The notes under the pieces: generated by a model
Database searches by the model: none
Told to the model about the DNA's origin: nothing
The model's input: only the letters and a program-made list of their open reading frames with translations
Shown here: positions 43,318-51,955 of the stretch, in pieces
Position numbering within the stretch: the stretch's first letter is position 1
How the letters are laid out: each line of letters opens with the position of its first letter
Translations under genes and position numbers: made by a program
NCBI RefSeq assembly: GCF_000510725.1
Contig: NZ_AZNZ01000001.1
Coordinates: 620,001-684,000, forward strand
Reading direction: 5' to 3'
Origin: Pseudoxanthomonas sp. J31
Lineage (GTDB): Bacteria > Pseudomonadota > Gammaproteobacteria > Xanthomonadales > Xanthomonadaceae
Length of the DNA: 64,000 nucleotides

Positions 43318-44472
43318 TCAGAGGAACAGGGAAATCACGTCGTTGGCGAAGCGCCGCCCCAGTGCGGTGGGCGCCACCCGCTCGCCCTCGAGCTGCAGCC
43401 AGCCGCGGCCGCGGGCCTGTTCCAGCGCCGGCGCCAGATGCGCGCGCGGCAGTCCGGTGCGCACCTCGAAGTCGGCCAGGGCGAAACCCTCGTGCAGGCG
43501 CAGGGCGTTGAGCATGTACTCGAACGGGCGCTGCTCCGGGGCGATGCGGTCGTCGCCGCCGATCGCCTGGGCGGTGCCGGCGGCGGCCATCCAGGTGGCC
43601 GGGTGCTTGTGCTTCCAGCGGCGCAGGATGGCCTGTTCGGCGCCGAGGGTGATCTTGCCGTGGGCGCCGGCGCCGATGCCCAGGTAGTCGCCGTAGCGCC
43701 AGTAGTTGAGGTTGTGCGCGCACTGCCGGCCCGGGCGGGCGTAGGCGCTGGTCTCGTAGTGGACGTAGCCGGCGTCGGCCAGCAGGGCCTGGCAGCGCTC
43801 CTGCATGTCCCAGGCCAGGTCGTCGTCCGGGATGCCTTGCGGCGGCCGGGCGAAGAACACGGTGTTGGGTTCCAGCGTCAGCTGGTAGTGGCTGATGTGC
43901 GCCGGCTGCAGGGCGAAGGCACGTTCCAGGTCGCGCTCGGCCATGGCCAGGTCCTGGCCGGGCAGGGCGTACATCAGGTCCAGGTTGAGGTTGTCGAAAC
44001 CGGCGTCCTGGGCCAGCTTCACCGCGGCCTCGGCCTCGGCGCTGTCGTGGATCCGGCCCAGGCGCTGCAGGCAGCCGTCGTCGAAGCTCTGGATGCCGAA
44101 GCTGATCCGGTTCACCCCGGCGGCGCGGTAGCCCTCGAAGCGGTCGTGCTCGGCGGTGCCGGGATTGGCCTCCAGGGTGATTTCCGCGTCCGGGGCGAAG
44201 CGCAGGCGCGCGGCGGCGGCCGAGAGGATGGCCTCGATCGCCGCGGCCGGGAACAGGCTGGGCGTGCCTCCGCCGAAGAACACGCTGTGCACGGTGCGGC
44301 CCCAGACCAGGGGCAGGTCGTGTTCCAGGTCGCGTACCAGCGCGGCCACATACTCGTCGAACGGCAGTCCGCCCCTGGCTCCGTGCGAGTTGAAGTCGCA
44401 ATACGGGCACTTGCGCACGCACCAGGGCAGGTGCACGTACAGCGACAGCGGCGGCGGGATCAGGTCGGGCAT
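43318..44472 (-). CDS. hemW: Radical SAM haem chaperone HemW
   Basis: A 384-residue protein with the radical SAM cluster motif C18-x3-C22-x2-C25 in LPWCVRKCPYCDFNSHG, followed by FFGGGTPSLF and EANPGTAEHDRFEGYRAAGV. The NxxNYWR-type motif NLNYWRYGDYLGIGAGAHGK separates HemW from true HemN: the N-terminal extension of coproporphyrinogen dehydrogenase is missing, fitting a haem-transfer role. It follows rdgB after 21 bases in the rph-rdgB-hemW operon, an arrangement common in proteobacteria. Confidence 0.94.
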   Translation of the reverse strand: MPDLIPPPLSLYVHLPWCVRKCPYCDFNSHGARGGLPFDEYVAALVRDLEHDLPLVWGRTVHSVFFGGGTPSLFPAAAIEAILSAAAARLRFAPDAEITLEANPGTAEHDRFEGYRAAGVNRISFGIQSFDDGCLQRLGRIHDSAEAEAAVKLAQDAGFDNLNLDLMYALPGQDLAMAERDLERAFALQPAHISHYQLTLEPNTVFFARPPQGIPDDDLAWDMQERCQALLADAGYVHYETSAYARPGRQCAHNLNYWRYGDYLGIGAGAHGKITLGAEQAILRRWKHKHPATWMAAAGTAQAIGGDDRIAPEQRPFEYMLNALRLHEGFALADFEVRTGLPRAHLAPALEQARGRGWLQLEGERVAPTALGRRFANDVISLFL

Positions 44473-44493
44473 GGCAGGCTCGCGCCGGCGCGC

Positions 44494-45090
44494 TCAGCCA
44501 AGCACTTCGGGCAGGCGCGCGCGCAGCAGTTCCAGCGCCTTGCCGCGGTGGCTGATGCGGTTCTTCAGCTCCATCGGCATTTCCGCCGCGGTCAGCCCGT
44601 GCGCGGGGTCCAGGAACACCGGGTCGTAGCCGTGGCCGCCGCTGCCGCGGCGTTCGCGGATGATGCGCCCGCGCCACTGCCCCTCGACCAGCAGCGGCTG
44701 CGGGTCTTCGGCATGGCGCAGCACCACCAGCACACACTGGAAGTGGGCGCCGCGGCGCGGGTCGTCGACCCCGTCGAGCGCGGCCAGCAGCTTGTCGATG
44801 TTGCGTTGCGGGTTGGCCGGCTCGCCGGCATAGCGCGCCGAGTACAGGCCCGGCGCGCCGCCGAGGGCGTCCACGCACAGCCCGGAGTCGTCGGCCAGCG
44901 CCGGCAGGCCGGTGACGCGGGCCGCGTGGCGCGCCTTGATCAGCGCGTTCTCGACGAAGGTCAGCCCGGTCTCCTTGGCGTCCTCGACGCCCAGGTCGGA
45001 CTGCGCGACCAGCTCGATCCCGCTGTCGGCCAGCAGGTGGTGCAGTTCGTCGAGCTTGCCGCGGTTGGAGGAGGCCAGGACCAGCTTCAT
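44494..45090 (-). CDS. rdgB: XTP/dITP diphosphatase (RdgB/HAM1)
   Basis: Removes non-canonical purine nucleotides (dITP, XTP) from the pool by pyrophosphohydrolysis. The start at 45090 ([16 protein letters not shown]) gives 198 residues. Family motifs are [50 protein letters not shown] (split here: [13 protein letters not shown]) and GGHGYDPVF. It lies 14 bases after rph and 21 before hemW. Confidence 0.95.
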   Translation of the reverse strand: MKLVLASSNRGKLDELHHLLADSGIELVAQSDLGVEDAKETGLTFVENALIKARHAARVTGLPALADDSGLCVDALGGAPGLYSARYAGEPANPQRNIDKLLAALDGVDDPRRGAHFQCVLVVLRHAEDPQPLLVEGQWRGRIIRERRGSGGHGYDPVFLDPAHGLTAAEMPMELKNRISHRGKALELLRARLPEVLG

Positions 45091-45104
45091 CGCATGCTCC
45101 CGCC

Positions 45105-45830
<726 letters not shown>

Positions 45831-45947
45831 GTGTGGTTTCCGTAGGCGGGGCCCCGGCGGTCCGCCGGCGGGGCCGGCGAAGGCGGCAGGGTGCCGCGGC
45901 GGGCCGGCTAGATTAACATTCGCCCCCTGCCAAAGACGGATTCCCGC

Positions 45948-46811
45948 ATGATCCGCAGCATGACCGCCTTCGCCAGCGGCGAACGTGGTACCTCCTGGGG
46001 CGTGCTCTCCTGCGAGTTGCGCTCGGTCAACCACCGCTTCCTGGAGACCGGCCTGCGCCTGGCCGACGAGCTGCGCGCGCTGGAACCGGTGCTGCGCGAG
46101 CGCGTGGCCGCGCGCGTGCAGCGCGGCAAGCTGGACCTGGTGATGCGCCTGCGCGCGCCGGAAGGCGCCGCCGGGCTGGCGGTCAACGAGGCCCTGCTGG
46201 CGCAGCTGGGCGAGCTGGCCCAGCGCCTGGACGCGCGCTTCCCCAACCTGCAGGTGCAGTTCACCGACCTGCTGCAGCTGCCGGGCGTGCTGCAGACCCC
46301 GGTGGCCGACGGCGAGGCGCTGCAGGCGCAGGCGCTGGAGCTGCTGGACCAGGTGCTGGACGAGTTCATCGCCGCGCGCGAGCGCGAGGGCGCGGCGCTG
46401 GCCGCCGCGATCCGCGAGCGGGTCGACGCGGTGGAGCGCATCGCCGGCGAAGTGCGCGCGCTGGTGCCGGACATCCGCGAGGGCCAGCGCGCCAAGCTGG
46501 CCGCGCGCCTGGCCGACCTGCCGCACCCGGTGGACCCGGGCCGCGCCGAGCAGGAGCTGGTGCTGTGGCTGCAGAAGCTGGACGTGGACGAGGAGCTGGA
46601 CCGCCTCGCCAGCCACGTCGCCGAGATCCGCCGGATCCTCTCCGGCAAGGCGCAGGCCGTGGGCCGCCGCCTGGACTTCCTGCTGCAGGAGTTCAACCGC
46701 GAGGCCAACACCCTCGGTTCCAAGTCGGTCGACGCCCGCACCTCGGCCGCCGCGGTCGAGCTGAAGGTGCTGATCGACCAGATCCGCGAGCAGGTGCAGA
46801 ACATCGAGTGA
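45948..46811 (+). CDS. yicC: YicC/YloC family endoribonuclease
   Basis: A 287-residue protein with the family start [18 protein letters not shown] and [18 protein letters not shown]. The C-terminal signature [20 protein letters not shown] is followed by [20 protein letters not shown]. Members are RNA endonucleases affecting sRNA and stress-related transcripts. It is divergent from rph across 117 bases; TAACAT (45914-45919) may be its -10. gmk, often adjacent, is about 2 kb downstream beyond an ABC exporter. Confidence 0.93.
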   Translation: MIRSMTAFASGERGTSWGVLSCELRSVNHRFLETGLRLADELRALEPVLRERVAARVQRGKLDLVMRLRAPEGAAGLAVNEALLAQLGELAQRLDARFPNLQVQFTDLLQLPGVLQTPVADGEALQAQALELLDQVLDEFIAAREREGAALAAAIRERVDAVERIAGEVRALVPDIREGQRAKLAARLADLPHPVDPGRAEQELVLWLQKLDVDEELDRLASHVAEIRRILSGKAQAVGRRLDFLLQEFNREANTLGSKSVDARTSAAAVELKVLIDQIREQVQNIE

Positions 46812-46842
46812 GCCGCGCGGGGGGCCGCGCGCCGGATGGCGC

Positions 46843-47577
46843 TCAGGCGATCTCGCGCCGCGACAGCCACCAGGCGGTCAGCGGGAACAGCACCGCCGCC
46901 AGCATGGGTCCGAGCAGCACCGCCGCGTCGCGCATGGCCTCATGGCCGCCGTTGCTGGCCGCCACCGGATAGGCCCAGGGCAGCCAGTACCAGTATTGCG
47001 AGGCGCCGAGCTGCATCGCCGCCAGGGTGGCCACCACCGACACCGCCAGCGGGGTGACCACCGAGCGCAGGCGCCAGCTCAGCGCATGCTGCAGCGCCAC
47101 CACCGGCAGCGCCGCCAGCGGCGCCGCCCACAGCCGCGGCAGCTGGGCCTGCAGCGCCGTTTCCAGCGGGAATCCGGCCAGGCCGAGGATGCCGGTGCCC
47201 AGCGCGAGGGCGAGCAACAACGCCAGCTGCGCGGCCGCCAGCAGCAGCACCGAGACCATGGCCTTGGCCGCGTACAGCTCCAGCCGGCCGACCGGCAGGC
47301 TGAGCATCAGCCGCCAGGTCTGGTTGCGGTGCTCGTTGCCGTTGACCAGCGCGGTGCACAGGCCGATGTAAAGCGGCAGCATGAGCAGGCTCCACAGCGC
47401 CGACGCGCTGCCCCACAGCATCGACCACTGCGCGGCGGTCATGCCGTCCGGGGTGATCCGGCGCAGGGCCATCCCGAACATCAGCGCCACCACCGCCGCC
47501 GGGCAGGCCACGGTGGTCAGCAGCACCAGCGAGCGGCGCAGCTTGAGCAGTTCGACCAGGCAAAGGCGGATCAGCAT
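46843..47577 (-). CDS. ABC-2 type transporter permease
   Basis: A 244-residue membrane protein with about six hydrophobic helices, starting [20 protein letters not shown]. The elbow-helix start and the segment [20 protein letters not shown] are typical of ABC-2 permeases. It overlaps the ATPase gene by seven bases, so the two form one transporter. Exported substrate unknown. Confidence 0.9.
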   Translation of the reverse strand: MLIRLCLVELLKLRRSLVLLTTVACPAAVVALMFGMALRRITPDGMTAAQWSMLWGSASALWSLLMLPLYIGLCTALVNGNEHRNQTWRLMLSLPVGRLELYAAKAMVSVLLLAAAQLALLLALALGTGILGLAGFPLETALQAQLPRLWAAPLAALPVVALQHALSWRLRSVVTPLAVSVVATLAAMQLGASQYWYWLPWAYPVAASNGGHEAMRDAAVLLGPMLAAVLFPLTAWWLSRREIA

Positions 47578-48494
47578 GCGACGGCTCCCCCGGAGGCGGT
47601 CATCTGCAGGAACCACTGCTCCAGCGTCGGCTTGCGCAACACCGACTGGTAGAGCACGACCCCGGCCTGCACCAGCTGCGAGTTGAGCAGGCCGGCGCGG
47701 TCGCGGTCGACGTCGGCCACCAGCACCCGGTTGGGGCTTTCGGCGCGGGCGGCGTAGCCCAGCGCCTGCAGCGTGCGCGAGCCGCGTTCGGCGTCGTCCA
47801 CGTCCAGGGCCAGGACCCCGGCGAGCTGGCGTTCCAGTTCGCCGGCCGAGGCCTGCAGCCGGATCGTGCCTTCGTGCAGCACGGCCAGGTGGGTGGCGGT
47901 CTTCTCCACCTCGTCCAGGTAGTGGCTGGCGAAGAAGATGGTGCAACCGGCGGCTTCGGGGAGGCCGGAGAGCAGGGCGCGGATGTCGCGGATGCCGTCC
48001 GGGTCCAGGCCGTTGGTGGGCTCGTCCAGGACCAGCAGGCGCGGACGCCCCAGCAGGGCATGGGCCAGCGCCAGCCGTTGCCGCATGCCCAGCGAATAGT
48101 GCTCGATCCGCTGCCGGCGGTCGGGGCGCAGTCCGACCAGTTCCAGCGCGCGGTCGATCTCGCTGCGCGGCAGCTGCTTCAGGCACGGGCCGATGGACAG
48201 GAACTCGCGCGCGGTGAGGTTGGGGTAGCTGCTGGGCGCCTCGATCAGGCAGCCCATCTGCGCCAGCACCTCGCGCCGGTGCTGGCGGATGTCCTTCCCC
48301 AGCACGCGGATGCTGCCGCGGTCCGGCGCGGCCTGGCCGGCAAGCAGGCGGATGGTGGTGGACTTGCCATGCCCGTTGTTGCCGAGGAAGGCGAACACGC
48401 TGCGCTCGGGGACCACCAGCTGCAGGTCCTTCAGTATCCGCCGTGGGCCGTAGGACTTGTCGACGGCCTGCAGTTCGATCGCTGCACTTGGCAT
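47571..48494 (-). CDS. ABC transporter ATP-binding protein
   Basis: A 307-residue ATPase. The start at 48494 (MPSAAIELQAVDKSYG) is preferred to an upstream reading that adds 43 Arg/Pro-rich residues. Motifs are Walker A FLGNNGHGKSTT, Q-loop LIEAPSSYPNL, signature YSLGMRQRLALAHAL, Walker B LLVLDEPTNGLD and the switch His in FASHYLDE. A C-terminal domain of about 90 residues follows. It partners the overlapping permease in a single exporter operon, divergent from gmk. Confidence 0.93.
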   Translation of the reverse strand: MPSAAIELQAVDKSYGPRRILKDLQLVVPERSVFAFLGNNGHGKSTTIRLLAGQAAPDRGSIRVLGKDIRQHRREVLAQMGCLIEAPSSYPNLTAREFLSIGPCLKQLPRSEIDRALELVGLRPDRRQRIEHYSLGMRQRLALAHALLGRPRLLVLDEPTNGLDPDGIRDIRALLSGLPEAAGCTIFFASHYLDEVEKTATHLAVLHEGTIRLQASAGELERQLAGVLALDVDDAERGSRTLQALGYAARAESPNRVLVADVDRDRAGLLNSQLVQAGVVLYQSVLRKPTLEQWFLQMTASGGAVAC

Positions 48495-48806
48495 GGGGCG
48501 TGGGCTCCTGGCTGCCCGCCGCAAGCCGTGGTCCAGCGCACGCCGGCGTCGGGGCGTTGGCGGCGAGCATGCCAAGCGGCCGCAAACGCGGTAAACCCAA
48601 CCAACGACAGGGGCTGCGCGCAAAAGCGTGGCGGCGCCGGGGGCCGGCCGGGGCGGGGGGGTCTGCTACCATTCGCGCCCCGTTACCCCATACACGCGGC
48701 CCCGGGTCCCAGGCGCGGCAATGGCGCCAGACCCGCCCGGGGCCTGGAGAAGTGGCACCGGTCCCCAGGCCCGAGTTCGCGCCGCCGGGCCGGTGCAGGA
48801 CAGCCG
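48495..48806. other. Divergent promoter spacer between the ABC exporter and gmk
   Basis: No gene is seen. TACCAT at 48667-48672 is a possible -10 for gmk and would give a leader of about 130 bases. The leader contains GC-rich inverted repeats (around 48703-48765) but no riboswitch I recognise. A basic-residue frame through this DNA (read with the ABC gene) is judged non-coding. Confidence 0.4.
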
Positions 48807-49451
48807 ATGAGCATGCGCGGAACCCTCTTCATCGTTGCGGCGCCTTCCGGCGCCGGCAAGTCCAGCATCGTCAACGCGGTGCTGTCGCGCGATCCGGCCA
48901 TCCGGCTGTCGATCTCCTTCACCTCGCGCGCGCCGCGCCCGGGCGAGCGCCATGCCGAGCACTACCACTTCGTCAGCGAGGAAGAGTTCCAGCGCATGAT
49001 CGACGCCGGCGACTTCTTCGAGTACGCCCGCGTGCACGGCGACTGGAAGGGCACGGCGCGGCAGTCGGTGGAGCCGCAGCTGGCGGCCGGCCACGACGTG
49101 CTGCTGGAGATCGACTGGCAGGGCGCGGCCCAGGTGCGGGCCAAGGTCCCCGACGCGGTCAGCGTGTTCATCCTGCCGCCGTCGCGGGAGGCGCTGGAGC
49201 AGCGCATGCGCAAGCGCGGCCAGGACAGCGACGAGGTCATCGCCCGCCGCCTGGCGGCCGCGCGCGAGGAGATGTCGCACTACGGCGAGTTCGACTACGT
49301 GATCGTCAATGAGGTGTTCGAGACCGCGGTGGACGAGATGTGCGCGATCTTCGTCGCCAGCCGCCTGCGCCGCGGCCAGCAGCAGCAGCGCCATGCCGGC
49401 CTGATCCGCGCCCTGCTCGGGCAGGACCCCGGCGCCGGCCCCGCTGCCTGA
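48807..49451 (+). CDS. gmk: Guanylate kinase
   Basis: Phosphorylates GMP/dGMP to GDP/dGDP. The start at 48807 (MSMRGTLFIVAAPSGAGKSS) gives 214 residues with the P-loop APSGAGKSS, the GMP-binding SFTSRAPRPGERHAEHYHF, and DFFEYARVHGDWKGT. LLEIDWQGAAQVRAKVPDA and the LID RKRGQDSDEVIARRL follow. The second ATG (residue 3) is an alternative. rpoZ follows after 123 bases, the usual gmk-rpoZ order. Confidence 0.96.
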   Translation: MSMRGTLFIVAAPSGAGKSSIVNAVLSRDPAIRLSISFTSRAPRPGERHAEHYHFVSEEEFQRMIDAGDFFEYARVHGDWKGTARQSVEPQLAAGHDVLLEIDWQGAAQVRAKVPDAVSVFILPPSREALEQRMRKRGQDSDEVIARRLAAAREEMSHYGEFDYVIVNEVFETAVDEMCAIFVASRLRRGQQQQRHAGLIRALLGQDPGAGPAA

Positions 49452-49516
49452 ACGCAAGTCCCTGAACGGAAAGGAAGAACCGGCGCCGGGCCTTGCCGCG
49501 GAGGCGGCGGCGCGGG

Positions 49517-49522
49517 TAAACT
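49517..49522 (+). promoter_or_regulatory. Candidate -10 element for rpoZ
   Basis: TAAACT followed by CCGCC, the same layout as TAGACTCCGCC before mrcB. It lies 52 bases before the rpoZ ATG. Confidence 0.35.
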
Positions 49523-49574
49523 CCGCCTCCATTTCCCCAGACACGAGTGGCGACCGCAGTCGCCTGGAACCCCT

Positions 49575-49874
49575 ATGGCCCGTATCACCGTTGAAGATTG
49601 CCTGGAAGTGGTCAACAACCGCTTCGAACTGGTCATGATGGCCGCCAAGCGCGCCCGCCAGCTGGCCAATGGCGTGCCGGCCACGATCGAGAACGAGGAC
49701 GGCGACGACAAGCCGACCGTGCTGGCGCTGCGCGAGATCGCCGCCCGCACCGTCGACGCCAACCTGATCGACGAAGTGGAGAAGGCCGAGCGCGAGCGCG
49801 CCGAGCGCGAGGCGCTGGAGTGGGCCGCCGCCGAGGTCGTCGCCGACGACGACCTGTCCAAGGGCGACGACTGA
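49575..49874 (+). CDS. rpoZ: RNA polymerase omega subunit
   Basis: A 99-residue subunit that supports RNA polymerase assembly and, in many proteobacteria, ppGpp binding. The start [20 protein letters not shown] and [13 protein letters not shown] are diagnostic; the C-terminus is acidic ([12 protein letters not shown]). spoT, which often follows rpoZ, is absent: a hairpin and an unrelated epimerase gene come next. Confidence 0.96.
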   Translation: MARITVEDCLEVVNNRFELVMMAAKRARQLANGVPATIENEDGDDKPTVLALREIAARTVDANLIDEVEKAERERAEREALEWAAAEVVADDDLSKGDD

Positions 49875-49901
49875 GCCGCGCCCGCCTGCATCGCCACACC
49901 C

Positions 49902-49926
49902 GACGGCCCGCCTCGCGCGGGCCGTC
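49902..49926 (+). terminator. Hairpin after rpoZ
   Basis: A 10-bp stem GACGGCCCGC / GCGGGCCGTC, five-base loop, followed by TTCGTT, 27 bases after the stop. Confidence 0.65.
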
Positions 49927-49976
49927 TTCGTTGCGGCCGTTCATGCGCCGGAGGACCGGCCGGCGGGGCCGCACGC

Positions 49977-49982
49977 TATAGT
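49977..49982 (+). promoter_or_regulatory. Candidate -10 element for the epimerase gene
   Basis: TATAGT followed by CCG, 44 bases before the ATG at 50027. Confidence 0.35.
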
Positions 49983-50026
49983 CCGACGCCGCCGCGCCGG
50001 CGCCCGCCACCCAGTCCGCAGCCGCC

Positions 50027-50872
50027 ATGCCCGTCCTCGTCATCGGCGCCACCAGCCAGATCGGCCACTTCCTGCTGCCGCGCCTCGCCGCCGGCGGCGA
50101 TGGCGTGCTCGCGCTCAGCCGCCATCCACGGCCGGCACGGGCCGGGGTGCAGTGGCTGCAGGGCCAGCTGCCGGGACCGATGCCGGAACTGCCGCCGCTG
50201 CGCGCGGTGGCCAGCTTCGCCCCGCTGGACACGCTGGCGCAGTGGCTGTCCGGCCTGCAGTCCGCGCCCGCGCCGCGGGTGGTCGCCACCAGCTCGATGA
50301 GCGTGCTGACCAAGCGCGATTCCGCACTTCCGGCCGAGCGCGAGCTGATCGGCCGCCTGGCCGCCGGCGAGGCCGAACTGGAACGGCAGTGCCGGCGCCT
50401 GGGCATGGCCTGGACCGTGCTGCGCCCGACCCTGATCTACGGCGCCGGGCTGGACCGCAGCCTGACTCCGATCGCGCGGCGCGCCGCGCGCACCCGCCTG
50501 TTCCCGCTGCCGGCCGGCCGCGGCCTGCGCCAGCCGGTGCATGCCGACGATCTCGCCACGGCGGTCCTCGCCTGCATCGATACCGGCGCCGCCGACGGCC
50601 GCATCCTTGCCCTGGGCGGCGGCGAGCGCCTGCCGGCGGCGGAGATGTTCGCGCGGGTGCGCGCCAGCCTGCCGTTCGCCACCGTGCCGCTGCCGCTGGG
50701 GCGGCCGCTGCTGCGACTGCTGGCGGCGCTGCTGCCGGGCGCGCGCGGGCCGGTGTCGCGGCTGGACCGCGACCTGGTCGCCGACAACGCCGAGGCCAGC
50801 GCCCTGCTGGGCGTGGCGCCGCGCCCGTTCCGGGTCGACGCCTCGATGTGGCGCATGGACGCGGAGGGCTGA
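50027..50872 (+). CDS. NAD-dependent epimerase/dehydratase family protein
   Basis: A 281-residue extended-SDR-like protein. The N-terminal Rossmann motif is VLVIGATSQIGHFLLPRL. The expected Ser of the active site is in VVATSSMSVL, but the usual YxxxK is not clear: the region after it reads AERELIGRLAAGEAELERQ. It may therefore be a non-catalytic or atypical member (NAD-binding, YfcH/NmrA-like). A conserved TVLRPTLIYG segment fixes the family. It is followed by a glycosyltransferase gene after three bases, suggesting a link to sugar or surface polymer metabolism. Confidence 0.8.
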   Translation: MPVLVIGATSQIGHFLLPRLAAGGDGVLALSRHPRPARAGVQWLQGQLPGPMPELPPLRAVASFAPLDTLAQWLSGLQSAPAPRVVATSSMSVLTKRDSALPAERELIGRLAAGEAELERQCRRLGMAWTVLRPTLIYGAGLDRSLTPIARRAARTRLFPLPAGRGLRQPVHADDLATAVLACIDTGAADGRILALGGGERLPAAEMFARVRASLPFATVPLPLGRPLLRLLAALLPGARGPVSRLDRDLVADNAEASALLGVAPRPFRVDASMWRMDAEG

Positions 50873-50875
50873 GCG

Positions 50876-51853
50876 GTGCGCGTGTCGGTGGTGCTGTGCA
50901 CCTACAACGGCGAGCGCTTCCTCGGTCCGCAGCTGGAGAGCCTGCTGGCGCAGCTGCGCCTGCCCGACGAGATCGTGGTCCAGGACGATGCCTCGTCCGA
51001 CGGCACCTGGGAGCGGCTGCAGGCCTTCGCCGCGCGCGCGCGGGTGCGCGGGGTGGCGGTGGAGCTGCAACGCAACCCGGCCAACCTCGGCTACGTGCGC
51101 AACTTCGAGCGCGCGCTGCAGCGCGCCCGCGGCGACCTGGTGTTCCTCTGCGACCAGGACGACGTCTGGCACCCGGAGAAGATCGCGCGCATGGCCGCGC
51201 GCTTCCTCGCCGAACCGGAACTGGGCCTGCTGCACACCGACGCGCGCCTGGTCGACGCCGATGGCGCCTGGCTGGGCGTGGACCTGCTGCAGGCGCTGGA
51301 GGTGTCCCCGGCGGAACTGGAGATGGAGCACTCCGGCCGCGCCTTCGACCTGCTGATGCGGCGCAACCTGGTCACCGGCGCCACCACCGCGCTGCGCGGC
51401 GCGCTGCTCGGGCGCCTGCTGCCGGTGCCGGAGGGCTGGGTGCACGACGAGTGGCTGGCGATCGCGGCGGCCACCCAGGCCCGGGTCGACTGCATGCCCT
51501 GGGCCTCGATCGACTACCGCCAGCATGGCAGCAACCAGATCGGCGCGCGCCCGCGCCGCCTGGTCGAGCGCCTGGCCTACGGCTGGGTGGCGCGGCGGGT
51601 CTCGCTGGAGCGGCTGTGCGTGCTGTACCGCTCGTTCCTGCAGCGCATCGACGAGGGTGGGCTGGCGGTGGAACCGGAAGTGCGCGAGGCGGTGGCGCAG
51701 CGCCTGCGGCACGCGCTGGCGCGCGCGCGCCTGCCGCGTTCGCCGCTGCGCCGGCTGGCCTCGGTGCGCGAGGAACTGGGCAGCGGCCGCTACGCGCGGT
51801 TTTCCTTCGGCCTGCGCTCGGCCGCCGGCGACCTGCTGGGGCTGCGGGTATGA
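50876..51853 (+). CDS. Glycosyltransferase family 2 protein
   Basis: A 325-residue GT-A enzyme beginning at a GTG codon three bases after the epimerase stop. It has the N-terminal VSVVLCTYNGERFL, the nucleotide-binding EIVVQDDASSDGTWER and the metal-binding DxD-type motif VFLCDQDDVWHPEK. The acceptor segment HDEWLAIAAATQARV and the NQIGARPR tail follow; this layout resembles rhamnosyltransferases of the O-antigen/capsule class. It is soluble. Sugar specificity cannot be assigned. Confidence 0.9.
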   Translation: MRVSVVLCTYNGERFLGPQLESLLAQLRLPDEIVVQDDASSDGTWERLQAFAARARVRGVAVELQRNPANLGYVRNFERALQRARGDLVFLCDQDDVWHPEKIARMAARFLAEPELGLLHTDARLVDADGAWLGVDLLQALEVSPAELEMEHSGRAFDLLMRRNLVTGATTALRGALLGRLLPVPEGWVHDEWLAIAAATQARVDCMPWASIDYRQHGSNQIGARPRRLVERLAYGWVARRVSLERLCVLYRSFLQRIDEGGLAVEPEVREAVAQRLRHALARARLPRSPLRRLASVREELGSGRYARFSFGLRSAAGDLLGLRV

Positions 51854-51922
51854 GCTGTGGTGGCGCCGGCGCGCACCCGGCGGCCGTTCAGCCCCCCGAC
51901 CGGGCGCGCGCCGATCTCGGGT

Positions 51923-51928
51923 TAGACT
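51923..51928 (+). promoter_or_regulatory. Candidate -10 element for mrcB
   Basis: TAGACT within GGTTAGACTCCGCC, 28 bases before the GTG start. No clear -35. Confidence 0.45.
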
Positions 51929-51955
51929 CCGCCCGTTCCTGATCCTGGTATTCCT

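Noticed and set aside
39294-43511. Long plus-strand frame opposite pepQ, PilZ and DUF1631
   Set aside because: Antisense shadow: the opposite-strand genes carry conserved metal-site and PilZ motifs.
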